This document shows positions 9,149 through 17,961 of a DNA stretch of 64,000 bases, piece after piece. The notes below the pieces were generated by a model, which was given only the letters and a program-made list of their open reading frames with translations, made no database searches and was not told where the DNA came from. Origin of the DNA: Pacificispira sp965223125 (GTDB lineage Bacteria > Pseudomonadota > Alphaproteobacteria > UBA8366 > Aestuariispiraceae). Within the stretch, counting starts at the first letter, position 1. Every line of letters begins with the position of its first letter. The DNA lies in NCBI GenBank assembly GCA_965223125.1, contig OZ244984.1:1798001-1862000 (forward strand), in the 5' to 3' direction. Both the position numbers and the translations under genes were made by a program.

Positions 9149-9817
9149 ATGGATTGGACGGCGCTGTGGCTGTCATTGCGGTTGGCGGGGTTTACCGTGC
9201 TGCTGTTGCTCCCGATAGGTATCCTGATCGGGCGGCTGCTGGCCTATCATGACTTTCCCGGCAAGGGGCTGGCCGAGGCTCTGGTCGCCCTGCCGCTGGT
9301 CCTGCCGCCGACAGTGTTCGGCTATTACATGCTGGTGGCCTTTGGCGCGGCCTCACCCCTGGGCCAGATCTGGCAGGGATTGTTCGGCACGCAGTTGGTA
9401 TTCAGCTTCGAAGGGCTGTTGCTTGCCTCCCTCATCTTCAACCTGCCCTTCGCCATCCAGCCGATGCAGCGCGCCTTCGAATCGATCCCGCCGGATATCC
9501 GGGAGGCCGCGTCCTGTTGCGGCATGTCGCCATGGCATGCCTTGCTGCGGGTGGAACTTCCACTCGCCTGGTCCGGTATCCTGACGGCCATGGTGCTGTC
9601 CTTCGCCCATACGTTAGGGGAATTCGGGATTGTGCTGATGGTGGGCGGTTCGATTCCCGGGGAGACCCGGACCATTGCGATTTCCATCTATGACCGGGTG
9701 CAGGCCTTCGATGACCTCGGTGCAGCGCAGATGTCGGCCTTCCTGCTGGCGGTGTCGCTGGTTACCATCGCACTGACCTTCGCCTTCTCCCGGCGCATCG
9801 GGCGGCGGATCGGATGA
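9149..9817 (+). CDS. modB: Molybdate ABC transporter, permease
   Basis: About 222 residues with five predicted membrane segments, beginning MDWTALWLSLRLAGFTVLL as is usual for ModB. The EAA loop that docks with ModC is EAASCCGMSPWHALLRVELP. The conserved VLSFAHTLGEFGIVLMVGG segment follows. The start may be ATG 9149 or the GTG at 9137 that overlaps the modA stop (GTGA). The stop overlaps the modC ATG (ATGA), so the three genes are translationally coupled. Confidence 0.94.
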   Translation: MDWTALWLSLRLAGFTVLLLLPIGILIGRLLAYHDFPGKGLAEALVALPLVLPPTVFGYYMLVAFGAASPLGQIWQGLFGTQLVFSFEGLLLASLIFNLPFAIQPMQRAFESIPPDIREAASCCGMSPWHALLRVELPLAWSGILTAMVLSFAHTLGEFGIVLMVGGSIPGETRTIAISIYDRVQAFDDLGAAQMSAFLLAVSLVTIALTFAFSRRIGRRIG

Positions 9818-10902
9818 ACGGTCTTCGCGTCACCCTGCGGCAGAGCGGCCCGATCCCGCTGGACGTGGATTTTGCCTGTCTGCCGGGTGAAGTTCTGGCG
9901 CTGGTCGGGCCGTCGGGCAGCGGCAAGACTACCATCCTGCGCAGCATTGCGGGCAGCCATCGACCCAGATCGGGGCGCGTTTCGGTCGATGGCGAGGACT
10001 GGCTGGACAGTGCGCGGGGCCTGCATGTCATCCCGCATCGACGGGCCGTCGGCATGGTGTTTCAGAGCTATGCGCTGTTTCCGCATATGACTGCGTTGGG
10101 CAATATCCTTGCCGCCCTGCCCCCCGGCAATCCTGCGGACCGGCTGGCACGGGCGGAGGAGCTGATGGCATTGGTACATCTGCCCGGCCTGGAGTCCCGC
10201 CGACCGGCGGAACTGTCGGGCGGACAGCAACAGCGTGTCGCCGTCGCCCGGGCACTGGCGCGGGAGCCGAAAGTGCTGCTGCTGGACGAGCCGTTTTCTG
10301 CCGTCGACAAGGCGACGCGCCAGCGCCTCTATCGCGAAATCGCAGTCCTGCGGCGGGGTCTCAACATGCCGGTCGTGCTGGTCACCCACGATCTGGACGA
10401 GGCGGCGATGCTGGCTGACCGGATGACCGTGCTGCATCGGGGTCAGACTTTGCAGACCGGTACGCCGGACGCGGTGATGACCAGGCCGGTCTCCCCGGAG
10501 GTCGCGCGTCTGGTGGATTTGCGCAATATCTTCGAGGGACGCATCGAGGCCGTATCTGATGCCGGATTCCACCTCGACTGGGCCGGGATTGGCCTGGAAG
10601 TAACATCGGATAAGGCCCTGACGGTCGGGGCGAGGGTTAGCTGGGTGGTGCCGGAGGCTTTCGTCGTTCTGCATCGCCGCGACCGGCCCTCACGCGGGGA
10701 GCATGAAAATCCGGTACCAGGCATTGTCGAGGCGGTTCTGACCATCGGTCAGTCGGCGCAGGTGACACTGCGCCCGGATCACGCGCCGGACCTGCCGCTG
10801 CATTTCACGATCCCGCTCCACACCGCCCGGCGGAATGAGATATCTCCCGGTGTTGCGGCGACGGTTTCCCTGCTGGCGACAGGCATTCACGTCATGGCCT
10901 GA
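9814..10902 (+). CDS. modC: Molybdate ABC transporter, ATPase
   Basis: 362 residues. Walker A GPSGSGKT, signature LSGGQQQRVAVARAL, Walker B VLLLDEPF and the switch His in LVTHD are all present, followed by a C-terminal TOBE/Mop-like oxyanion domain (about 290-360) thought to sense molybdate. It energises ModB at the inner face of the membrane. Its 3' end overlaps the convergent TetR gene by about 11 bases, so no terminator fits between them. Confidence 0.95.
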   Translation: MNGLRVTLRQSGPIPLDVDFACLPGEVLALVGPSGSGKTTILRSIAGSHRPRSGRVSVDGEDWLDSARGLHVIPHRRAVGMVFQSYALFPHMTALGNILAALPPGNPADRLARAEELMALVHLPGLESRRPAELSGGQQQRVAVARALAREPKVLLLDEPFSAVDKATRQRLYREIAVLRRGLNMPVVLVTHDLDEAAMLADRMTVLHRGQTLQTGTPDAVMTRPVSPEVARLVDLRNIFEGRIEAVSDAGFHLDWAGIGLEVTSDKALTVGARVSWVVPEAFVVLHRRDRPSRGEHENPVPGIVEAVLTIGQSAQVTLRPDHAPDLPLHFTIPLHTARRNEISPGVAATVSLLATGIHVMA

Positions 10903-11485
10903 GCAAACCCTGCAACAGTCGGTCCAGGCTTTGCCGCGCAGCATCCGGGTCGGCACCTTCTATAATACACAGGGCGGCGCGGTCGAAGGCGGCGGACAGA
11001 ATATCGGCAAGCAGGATCAACTGATCTTCCGGTATGCCCCGATCTGGCAATGCCGCGCGTAATCCCTCGAGCAGGGTCGCACCGCCGGTCTCTCGGTCCA
11101 GCGCCTGCATTGCCGCAATTCCCAATACGGCAGGCCCGTCCAACAGGATCAGCCGGGCGCGACCGGGGCGGGTCATCGCCCGGAAATAGGCGGCAGCCCC
11201 CTGCGACAGGGCCTCAACCGGATTCGCTGCGGCCAGTGCGGTTTTGTCGATTTCTTCGGCAACTGCCCGGGCTTCCTGTCGGACCACGGCATGGAACAGA
11301 GCCGCCTTGTCCGCGAAATGATGATAGAGCGCGCCCCTCGTGACCTGTGCAGCCGCCACGATCTCCGGCGTTCCGGTTTCAGTATAGCCCTTTTCAGCGA
11401 ACAGGGCACGGGCGGCGGTGATCAGGGCCGTTCGAGTCTCTTCGCGGCGGTCTGCATTGCTCCGGCGTGTTTTTGTTTCTTGCAT
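10892..11485 (-). CDS. TetR-family transcriptional repressor
   Basis: 198 residues. The N-terminal helix-turn-helix (ALITAARALFAEKGYTETGTPEIVAAAQVTRGALYHHFADKAALF) is textbook TetR; the C-terminal ligand domain is not specific. ATG 11485 is preferred because an upstream in-frame start would add a non-homologous hydrophobic stretch across the promoter region. The gene is divergent from the VOC protein with a 68-bp gap holding repeats, so it probably controls that gene and itself. It converges with modC. Confidence 0.9.
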   Translation of the reverse strand: MQETKTRRSNADRREETRTALITAARALFAEKGYTETGTPEIVAAAQVTRGALYHHFADKAALFHAVVRQEARAVAEEIDKTALAAANPVEALSQGAAAYFRAMTRPGRARLILLDGPAVLGIAAMQALDRETGGATLLEGLRAALPDRGIPEDQLILLADILSAAFDRAALCIIEGADPDAARQSLDRLLQGLLRP

Positions 11486-11495
11486 GCATGCAGCC

Positions 11496-11532
11496 TGTAT
11501 GTTATTTGAATTTACATTCAGAGTGTATGTTA
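11496..11532. promoter_or_regulatory. Direct repeats and a partial palindrome in the TetR/VOC divergent promoter
   Basis: TGTATGTTA occurs at 11496-11504 and again at 11524-11532, 28 bp apart. Between them lies GAATTTACATTC, with GAAT/ATTC arms. The only intergenic space of this divergent pair is here, so these are the likely TetR operator sites. It is an inference from position and symmetry. Confidence 0.45.
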
Positions 11533-11553
11533 ATAAAAGCAGGAGAGAAAGCC

Positions 11554-11973
11554 ATGAAATGCACACAGTTCTATCCGGTCATCATGACCGACAATGTCGC
11601 TGCGACCGCGCGGTTCTATCAGGATCATTTCCGGTTCACAGCACTGTTCGAAAGTGACTGGTATGTGCATCTGCAATCGGTCGATGATACTGGCATCAAT
11701 CTGGCAGTACTGGACGGCAGCCATGAGACGATCCCGGAAGTTGGGCGGGGCCAGGTGGGCGGTCTGCTGTTGAATTTCGAGGTCGAGGATGTCGATGCCG
11801 AATACGACAGGGCCAAGGCCAGCGAACTTCCGATCCTGCTGGACCTGCGCGACGAGGATTTCGGTCAGCGCCATTTCATCACCCGTGATCCGAACGGCGT
11901 TCTGATCGACATCATAAAACCGATCCCGCCCAGCGCCGCATTCCTGGAAAATTATGCTGTCGGAGCGGCATAG
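11554..11973 (+). CDS. VOC-superfamily (glyoxalase/bleomycin-resistance-like) protein
   Basis: 139 residues. The beginning FYPVIMTDNVAATARFYQDHFRF and the end HFITRDPNGVLIDIIKP are the paired beta-alpha-beta modules of the vicinal oxygen chelate fold; the final segment carries the usual PxG(V)xIDI metal-ligand strand. Several expected metal ligands are uncertain, so it could bind a drug rather than catalyse. ATG 11554 has AGGAGAG upstream. It is probably controlled by the divergent TetR gene. Confidence 0.85.
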   Translation: MKCTQFYPVIMTDNVAATARFYQDHFRFTALFESDWYVHLQSVDDTGINLAVLDGSHETIPEVGRGQVGGLLLNFEVEDVDAEYDRAKASELPILLDLRDEDFGQRHFITRDPNGVLIDIIKPIPPSAAFLENYAVGAA

Positions 11974-12127
11974 TGGAGTGCAAAGGTATACCGGTGCCTG
12001 TCAATTCTGGCTCTTCGATGTTTAAAGTGGAATTGGAAGCATCCGAAATCCTCGTCTCCTCGGAAGACGCAGAGCGGCTGTCCGGGGTCCAGAGCAACCG
12101 GCAGAGAGCCGAACCTGTCGCTCTGGA

Positions 12128-12145
12128 CTCCCGCCTGCGCGGGAG
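12128..12145. repeat. Dispersed GC hairpin of the CTCCCGC-GCGGGAG type
   Basis: CTCCCGC (12128-12134), loop CTGC, GCGGGAG (12139-12145), flanked by TGGA and TGACGG. This TGGA-CTCCCGC...GCGGGAG-TGACGG layout is a common short palindromic repeat between genes in alphaproteobacteria. It lies in the 273-bp gap between two converging genes, where it could also end transcription. No T-tract follows. Confidence 0.65.
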
Positions 12146-12246
12146 TGACGGTGGAAGTCATTTCATTCTGCAGTTTCCGACAGCGGAGACGGGATAACCC
12201 CCGATCTTCCAATGAGCTCCAGCGAGATCCCGAATTCGGGACAGCC

Positions 12247-13065
12247 TCACGCAAGAGCGGCCTTGATTGCCTTAATCTGGCGGTCAACATCGATGGTGCA
12301 TTCGGATGTGACCTCCAGCGCGCGGTCCTCGAATACGTCAGTACCGGGATTACGGGCTTTCCAGGTTGCGATCCGGGCATCCCTCTGCGTGAGCAGGGAG
12401 AGAATCTGCGGCTTGAACAGGATCAGGACATGGCTCAGCCAGCGGTTCGACGCCCAGGAAGGGAAGGTGTGGTCGATTTCGAACCGCTCGATCATCCGAG
12501 CGACCTCCGGTGCCGGATACCAGGTCTCATCGGTGACCCAGCGGTTCACGGTGAACAGTTTCGTCCCGTATCCCTTCTTGTCCATGCTGACGGCAATGAT
12601 ATGCGCGCCGATCCGGTTTTCATTCGGCGACTGGGGATGGTCGAGTGGCAGTGGTGAGACGCCAGCCGGCATGCCGGCATAGCGCAGGAATGTGTGGAAA
12701 TGCCCATGCTCGCCGGGGCGCTCATCTTTCGGATGGGCATGATAGTAGTATTGCGAATGGGTATCCCAGTCGATGGCATCGCCCTTCGGGAAATGGTTCC
12801 ATTCATAGAACGTGCCCTGATGGCGCAGCAGTTCCGCCACGACATTGCTGGACGTCTTGCGCAGGACCCGCTGGCAGTTCAGTACTTCCGCGCCCGCTGC
12901 CAGCATGCGTTCCAGTTCCGAGCGGGCAAGCTGGCTCAGTGCGGCGGGAAGCGCGCGGGTCGCGTCGATCACGCGCTCGTTTTCCAGCCCGGAATCTGGA
13001 ATTCTCTCCAGCATGATCCTCTGTCCTTCGGGCATGCGTGATTCCCTGATCATTGAGTGTTTCAT
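12247..13065 (-). CDS. Conserved protein of unknown function (possibly DUF6969)
   Basis: 272 residues, soluble. A notable middle segment is rich in His, Tyr and acidic residues (YYYHAHPKDERPGEHGHFH), which could bind a metal. The start may be the first ATG or one a few codons inside. From memory the pattern fits an alphaproteobacterial DUF (DUF6969), but I could not verify this. The gene is the last of a stretch of minus-strand genes and its function is unknown. Confidence 0.7.
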   Translation of the reverse strand: MKHSMIRESRMPEGQRIMLERIPDSGLENERVIDATRALPAALSQLARSELERMLAAGAEVLNCQRVLRKTSSNVVAELLRHQGTFYEWNHFPKGDAIDWDTHSQYYYHAHPKDERPGEHGHFHTFLRYAGMPAGVSPLPLDHPQSPNENRIGAHIIAVSMDKKGYGTKLFTVNRWVTDETWYPAPEVARMIERFEIDHTFPSWASNRWLSHVLILFKPQILSLLTQRDARIATWKARNPGTDVFEDRALEVTSECTIDVDRQIKAIKAALA

Positions 13066-13149
13066 CGGGGTTGGAGTCGTTCAAGCCAAAATCCGGAAGG
13101 GATGCTGACCGATAGGCAGACAGCGCCCCTTCCTGTCTCGAAACGTATT

Positions 13150-13599
13150 CTAGAGCCTGAAGCGATCCGGCAGCGCCATTGCGGACGGGAGCATCCCGAT
13201 TGCAGCCTGTGCCTCCGGATTGCAGGACCCACTGCCACAAGGGTTCTTGGCCTTGGCCGCGCAGGGATTGCACGGGTTGCAGGCTTTGGCCGCACAGGGA
13301 TTGCACGGGTTGCAGGCTTTGGCCGCACAGGGATTGCACGGGTTGCAGGCTTTGGCTGCGCAGGGATTGCACGGATTGCAGGCCTTGGCTGCGCACGGAT
13401 TGCACGGATTGCAGGCCTTGGCTGCGCACGGATTGCAGGATCCGCCGCCATCTGTTTGCGCATCCGGAAGAACCGAGGCTGTGGAAACCGCATCGGTCAT
13501 TTCGATTTCTCCGGGGGCAGCCTGTGCACTGACGGCAAGGCTGGCTCCGGCCAGCAACGACACCATGGTCGTCGACAGAAGGGTGGATTTGAAGCTCAT
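13150..13599 (-). CDS. Secreted cysteine-repeat protein (CNPCNPCAAKA repeats)
   Basis: 149 residues. Signal peptide: FKSTLLSTTMVSLLAGASLAV with a likely cut at AQA. A short acidic linker follows, then one CNPCAAKA unit and five perfect 11-residue units CNPCNPCAAKA, ending in KNPCGSGSCNPE; about 19 Cys in about 75 residues. The C-terminal 20 residues are ordinary. Paired CxxC spacing with Asn-Pro suggests thiol/metal binding, as in metallothionein-like proteins, but the function is unknown. ATG 13599 is chosen because it starts the signal peptide. The repeats are encoded by a 33-bp minisatellite. Confidence 0.8.
   Translation of the reverse strand: MSFKSTLLSTTMVSLLAGASLAVSAQAAPGEIEMTDAVSTASVLPDAQTDGGGSCNPCAAKACNPCNPCAAKACNPCNPCAAKACNPCNPCAAKACNPCNPCAAKACNPCNPCAAKAKNPCGSGSCNPEAQAAIGMLPSAMALPDRFRL
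13250..13437. repeat. 33-bp tandem repeat coding for the cysteine-rich domain
   Basis: On the plus strand a 33-bp unit containing GGATTGCACGG and TTGCAGGC is repeated about five and a half times. Three units share GCTTTGGCCGCACAGG-type bases, while the others carry a CTTGGCTGCGCACGG variant. The 33-bp period keeps the frame (11 codons), so copy number can change without breaking the gene. Confidence 0.85.
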
Positions 13600-13827
13600 G
13601 GTCTGGATTCCCTGACATCTGTTTTGTGTCTCGTTCTGAACACCCGCCCTGGATGAGGAGGTGCCCGCCTGGTTCGAGAGCGGTCCGAATACAGATGTCG
13701 CGCCGCATCCAGGAAACCGATCTCTCAGTATCGGTATCCCGGAACGCGGCGCGACAGGAATCAACTCGACTCACGTTGCTGTTATGGACCCGGATCGGAT
13801 GGGGAGTCGTCCATGATCCATTCGACG

Positions 13828-14445
13828 TTACGCGGCTAGGGCGCTGATCGCCTCTCGCGCCTTTTGTGCGGCCTGGCTGTCGAGCATCTGGCGGTCGGCG
13901 GCAATCACGGTTACGTCATCAATGCCAATGAAGCCCAGCACATGCTTGAGATAGGGTGTTGCGAAATCATAGCCGGACTCGGCCTCAACCCCGCCGGATG
14001 TGACGATCAGATAGGCTTTCTTGTCTTTCAGCAGACCGACCGGCCCTTTTTCGGTATAGGCGAAGGTGACCCGCGCGCGGGCAATCATGTCGATCCAGGC
14101 CTTCAGCGCTGCAGGAATGCTGAAATTGTAGATCGGCACCCCGATCACAACAATATCGGCAGCGGCCAGTTCTGCGACCAGACTGTCAGATATGGTCAGG
14201 GTGGCGGCCTGGTCAGAGCTGCGCTCCGCCGGGTCAGTGGTATTCGCGCCGACCCAGTCACTGGTGACAAAGGGAAGGCCGTCTGCGACATCGCGGCGGG
14301 TGACCGTGAGCGCATCATGGGTTTCCCGCAATCGCCCGATGAGAGCGTCGGTCAGCGTTCGGGAGGTCGAGTCCTCTCCCCGAGCTGAGGAATCCACACG
14401 CAGCACGGCAAGAGGTTTCTGCGAGAAGGGTGTTTCTGTCGTCAT
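13828..14445 (-). CDS. azoR: FMN-dependent NADH-azoreductase / quinone reductase
   Basis: About 205 residues, the usual AzoR length. The flavodoxin-like start VLRVDSSARGEDSTSRTLTD binds the FMN phosphate; VIGVPIYNFSIPAALKAWIDM is the diagnostic FMN-ring segment; LIVTSGGVEAESGYDF completes the site. It reduces quinones and azo dyes with NADH in the cytoplasm, probably protecting against thiol/quinone stress. ATG 14445 has GGAGAT upstream; an in-frame ATG five codons earlier is possible. Confidence 0.92.
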   Translation of the reverse strand: MTTETPFSQKPLAVLRVDSSARGEDSTSRTLTDALIGRLRETHDALTVTRRDVADGLPFVTSDWVGANTTDPAERSSDQAATLTISDSLVAELAAADIVVIGVPIYNFSIPAALKAWIDMIARARVTFAYTEKGPVGLLKDKKAYLIVTSGGVEAESGYDFATPYLKHVLGFIGIDDVTVIAADRQMLDSQAAQKAREAISALAA

Positions 14446-14603
14446 GATCGTGATCTCCATCCGGTTCGCGCGACATACACCCCGATTATCGGAGGGACGC
14501 GCGTCTTGGACCTGAAGATGGGATAAATCCGATCAGAGCATAATCCGGAGAAATGGAATATTATTGTTTCTTGAAAAAACCTAATGCAGGCGCAACATGC
14601 TTT

Positions 14604-15788
14604 CTAGAAGGGCAGCCCGACATAGTTTTCCGCCAGCGCGGTCTGAGCGGCGCGGGAGGAGAACAGATAATCAACCTCCGCCACCTGCATGCGGTCTTCA
14701 AAGGCGCGGTCGCCGGGGAAATTGTGCAGCAGGCTGGTCATCCACCAGGAGAACCGCTCCGCCTTCCAGACACGGGCGAGCGCCCGGTCGGAATAACCGT
14801 CCAGCAGATCGCTCGACCCATTCCTGTAGAAGGCAATCAAGGCCCGTGAGAGATAGTGGATGTCGGAGACCGCGAGGTTGAGGCCCTTCGCCCCGGTCGG
14901 CGGCACGATATGGGCGGCATCACCCGCCAGATAGAGATTGCCGTGGCGCAACGGTTCGGCGACGAAACTGCGCATCGGCGTGATGCTCTTGTCGAAAACC
15001 ACCCCTTCATTCACCAGCACCCCGTCGGCATCCCCCAGGCGCAGGCGCAATTCGTCCCAGAATCGGGCATCAGACCAGGCCGACAGATCCTCATCCACCC
15101 GACATTGCAGATAATGGCGCGACACTGAGTCCGACCGCATGCTGCAAAGCGCGAAACCCAGGTCGTGGCGGGCATAGATCAGTTCCTCCGCCACCGGCTT
15201 CGCCCGGGCCAGAATGCCGAGCCAGGCGAAGGGATAGACCCGTTCCAGCACACGCACGGCATCATCGGGAAGGCTGGCACGACAGACGCCATGGAACCCG
15301 TCGCAGCCCGCGATCACATCGCATTGCAGGCGATGGTCGGTGCCGTCCTTGCGATAGGTCAGGGAGGGCGTGGCATTGGCACTATCCTGTGGCGTCACGT
15401 CCTGCGCATCGAAGACGATTTCACCCCCCGCAGCCAGCCGTGCCGCAATCAGATCCTTCGTCACTTCAGTCTGACCATAGACGGTAACCGTCTTGCCACC
15501 GGTCAATTCGTCCAGCGCAATGCGGTGGCGTTGGCCATTGCTGGCGATTTCGACCCCGGTATGCACCAGGCCTTCCCGGTCGAGGCGATCCGCGACACCG
15601 GCCTCCCGCAGCATGTCGACCGTGCCCTGTTCCAGCACGCCCGCACGGATGCGCCCCTCGACATAGGCGCGGTCCCTACGTTCCAGAATCACCGACTCGA
15701 TACCATTGACATGCAGCAGTTGCGACAGCAGCAATCCCGCCGGACCGCCGCCTACGATTCCAACCTGGGTGCGATGGGTGGAGGTCAA
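14604..15788 (-). CDS. pobA: 4-hydroxybenzoate 3-monooxygenase
   Basis: 394 residues, matching PobA. Features: FAD-binding GxGxxG in VGIVGGGPAGLLLS, the Arg-rich substrate loop ERRDRAYVEGRIRAGVLEQ, the DG motif VIAGCDGFHGVCRASLP and the GD motif LYLAGDAAHIVPPTGAKGLN. It hydroxylates p-hydroxybenzoate to protocatechuate with NADPH and O2, feeding the beta-ketoadipate pathway. The frame has no ATG at the expected place; a TTG at 15788 is the likely start. No pob regulator or pca genes lie nearby. Confidence 0.94.
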   Translation of the reverse strand: MTSTHRTQVGIVGGGPAGLLLSQLLHVNGIESVILERRDRAYVEGRIRAGVLEQGTVDMLREAGVADRLDREGLVHTGVEIASNGQRHRIALDELTGGKTVTVYGQTEVTKDLIAARLAAGGEIVFDAQDVTPQDSANATPSLTYRKDGTDHRLQCDVIAGCDGFHGVCRASLPDDAVRVLERVYPFAWLGILARAKPVAEELIYARHDLGFALCSMRSDSVSRHYLQCRVDEDLSAWSDARFWDELRLRLGDADGVLVNEGVVFDKSITPMRSFVAEPLRHGNLYLAGDAAHIVPPTGAKGLNLAVSDIHYLSRALIAFYRNGSSDLLDGYSDRALARVWKAERFSWWMTSLLHNFPGDRAFEDRMQVAEVDYLFSSRAAQTALAENYVGLPF

Positions 15789-15822
15789 GATGGCATGGCC
15801 CTTTCTTCGGTATCCGACATAT

Positions 15823-17076
15823 CTACAATGTCCAGTAGGTCATGCCCTGGGGTACGCCGCGCTGACGCCAGATTGCCTTGATATCGGCGATAAAACCATC
15901 GGGTTTCACCAGATGGCGCAGCGACAGGGTATCAAAGGCGGAATGTGCGACGGCACCGACCACGGCGTCATACCCTGTGCCGGGCTCCGCAATCAGGTCG
16001 ATCCCGTATTCATGCCGCGTTTCAGCGGAATCGGCCATCGGATCGTGAACCTCCACCCCATGGCCCAGTTCGGTCAGGCGCGCAATCAGATCGGCGACCT
16101 TCGAATTGCGGATATCCGGCACGTTCTCCTTGAAGGCGATACCGAGGACAAGAATCCGCGATGGTCCCGGCAACTGGGCATGAATACCGTCGGCGATGCG
16201 ATGGGCCATGCCATCATTGATCGCCCGACCCGCCAGAATGACCTTTGGTTCGATGTGCAGCATTTCCGCCGCATGGGCCAGATAATAGGGATCAACCCCG
16301 ATGCAATGGCCGCCGACCAGACCCGGCGTGAAGGGCAGGAAATTCCATTTCGTTCCCGCAGCCTCCAGCACGTCATGCACGGAAATCCCCATTTTCTGGA
16401 AGATCGTCGCAATCTCGTTCACGAAGGCGATGTTGATATCGCGCTGGGCGTTCTCGATCACCTTAGATGCTTCGGCGGTGCGGATGTCGCGGGCGATGAA
16501 GATGTTGTTGCCATTCATCGTGCCATAGAGCCGGGCCAGAAGCTGGCTCACCTTGTCCGTCTGTCCGGCCACGATCTTGGTGATCTGGTCGACGCGATGG
16601 ACCTTGTCGCCGGGATTGATGCGCTCCGGCGAATAGCCGAGAAAGAAGTCCTGGCCGGAAACGAGTCCGGATTCGGCCTCCAGGATCGGACCGCAGAAAT
16701 CTTCCGTCACGCCTGGATAGACGGTCGATTCATAGACGACGACAGACCCCATTCGGATATGCCGTCCGACCATGCGGCTGGCGGACTCGATGGCGCGCAG
16801 ATCGGGTTTGTTGTCGGCATCCACCGGGGTCGGCACCGTGACGATGTGGATATGCGCATCCTGAAGGAAACTTTCGTCGGCGATATAGACCAGTTGTGAA
16901 TCCGCGAGTTCACCCTTGGAAAGTTCGCCGGTGCGGTCGTGGCCCGCGCGCAGTTCGGCTATTCTCTCAGCATTGATGTCAAAGCCGAGGACCTCGACAT
17001 GTCGCGCCAGGGCGACGGCGAGGGGCAGGCCGACATAGCCGAGACCGATGACAGAGACGGTAGGATTTTCAAACAT
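15823..17076 (-). CDS. UDP-N-acetylhexosamine 6-dehydrogenase (TviB/WbpO type)
   Basis: About 417 residues. NAD-binding VSVIGLGYVGLPLAVALA at the N-terminus, the central GGHCIGVDPYYLAH segment with the catalytic Cys, and C-terminal GIAFKENVPDIRNSKV are diagnostic of nucleotide-sugar dehydrogenases. The pattern resembles TviB/WbpO enzymes that oxidise UDP-GlcNAc or UDP-GalNAc to the uronic acid for capsule or O-antigen. No other polysaccharide gene is near, so the product pathway must be encoded elsewhere. Start ATG 17076 gives the usual short leader before the Rossmann strand. Confidence 0.9.
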   Translation of the reverse strand: MFENPTVSVIGLGYVGLPLAVALARHVEVLGFDINAERIAELRAGHDRTGELSKGELADSQLVYIADESFLQDAHIHIVTVPTPVDADNKPDLRAIESASRMVGRHIRMGSVVVYESTVYPGVTEDFCGPILEAESGLVSGQDFFLGYSPERINPGDKVHRVDQITKIVAGQTDKVSQLLARLYGTMNGNNIFIARDIRTAEASKVIENAQRDINIAFVNEIATIFQKMGISVHDVLEAAGTKWNFLPFTPGLVGGHCIGVDPYYLAHAAEMLHIEPKVILAGRAINDGMAHRIADGIHAQLPGPSRILVLGIAFKENVPDIRNSKVADLIARLTELGHGVEVHDPMADSAETRHEYGIDLIAEPGTGYDAVVGAVAHSAFDTLSLRHLVKPDGFIADIKAIWRQRGVPQGMTYWTL

Positions 17077-17163
17077 GGCAGGCGACTTTCCGAACAATGG
17101 ACAACTTGATCCGATATATCCGCTCCCCCGGCGCTGCTGTCAATTCGTCGTGCCGGGATCAGA

Positions 17164-17910
17164 TCAGACTTTCCCGGACAACCAGGAGATAAGATGGGAT
17201 ATTCCACCGACCAGCAGAAGCAGCAGCACGATCTTGCGAAAGCCGAGATCACTGACCCGGCGATAGACGAATATCCCGCCCAGCGCACCCAGCACGGCCC
17301 CCGCAACGGTGATCAGGATCAGGGTTGACCCGACGGGCGCAAAGGCACCCAGGACAATATGGGCGATCATCGCAATACCCAGGATGATCAGATTGAACGG
17401 CTGGAAAACGCCGCGCTGCTCGTCCTTTGGCCAGCCGCGCAGCCCGGCCCAGATTGTCGGGATCGGTCCGGAGGCGCTGGAAAGTCCGCCCATCAAACCG
17501 CCCAGGAACCCGATCAGGGAATCCGCTATCCGGCCACCGCCGGAAATGACGGGCGGTGTCCTTATCATCAGGCCGTAGCTGCAATAGAGGATCAGGAATA
17601 GGCCGAGACCCGCCTTGGCGGCATCGGCGCTGACATAGGCAAGTGCGGCGATGCCGAAGGGCAATCCAACCAATCCGCTGATGGCAAAGGGCTTCAGGCG
17701 TTTCCAAATGATCCCGTGTCGGATAAAACCCAGCGTCACGATGTGGCTGGTCACGGCGACGGTGGCGGCAAGGGGAACGGCGATCTGCGGCGGCAGGACA
17801 TGCAGCCAGAAGGCAAGCGCGGCCAGCGCCGAGCCGAGGCCGGTCAGTCCGGCGACGAAACCGGCCACAATCGCGCCCAGCGCGAACAGGAGCAGAGCGC
17901 TTCCTTCCAT
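17164..17910 (-). CDS. Sulfite exporter TauE/SafE family membrane protein
   Basis: 248 residues with about eight hydrophobic segments. The paired motifs VAGLTGLGSALAALAFW near the N-terminus and GFLGGLMGGLSSASGPIPTIW in the second half are the two-repeat signature of TauE/SafE. Family members export small sulfur anions or organic acids; the substrate here is unknown. It is divergent from the hydrolase-recQ pair. Confidence 0.88.
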   Translation of the reverse strand: MEGSALLLFALGAIVAGFVAGLTGLGSALAALAFWLHVLPPQIAVPLAATVAVTSHIVTLGFIRHGIIWKRLKPFAISGLVGLPFGIAALAYVSADAAKAGLGLFLILYCSYGLMIRTPPVISGGGRIADSLIGFLGGLMGGLSSASGPIPTIWAGLRGWPKDEQRGVFQPFNLIILGIAMIAHIVLGAFAPVGSTLILITVAGAVLGALGGIFVYRRVSDLGFRKIVLLLLLVGGISHLISWLSGKV

Positions 17911-17961
17911 CGTGCGCGCAGGCTAGGGTCACGATGTGGGTTGGTCAATTCTATTGGAGTG

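Noticed and set aside
11973..12197. Small plus-strand ORF after the VOC gene
   Set aside because: Its most distinctive part is a reading of the dispersed hairpin repeat (LDSRLRGSDGG-like), which often creates false ORFs.
13250..13437. Possible CRISPR array
   Set aside because: Repeats are directly adjacent at a 33-bp period with no spacers and encode a regular peptide; no cas genes are present.
13057..13656. Plus-strand repeat frames (GLARIAG-like repeats) across the cysteine-repeat gene
   Set aside because: They mirror the 33-bp repeat; the minus-strand frame has a signal peptide, a proper start and regular Cys spacing.
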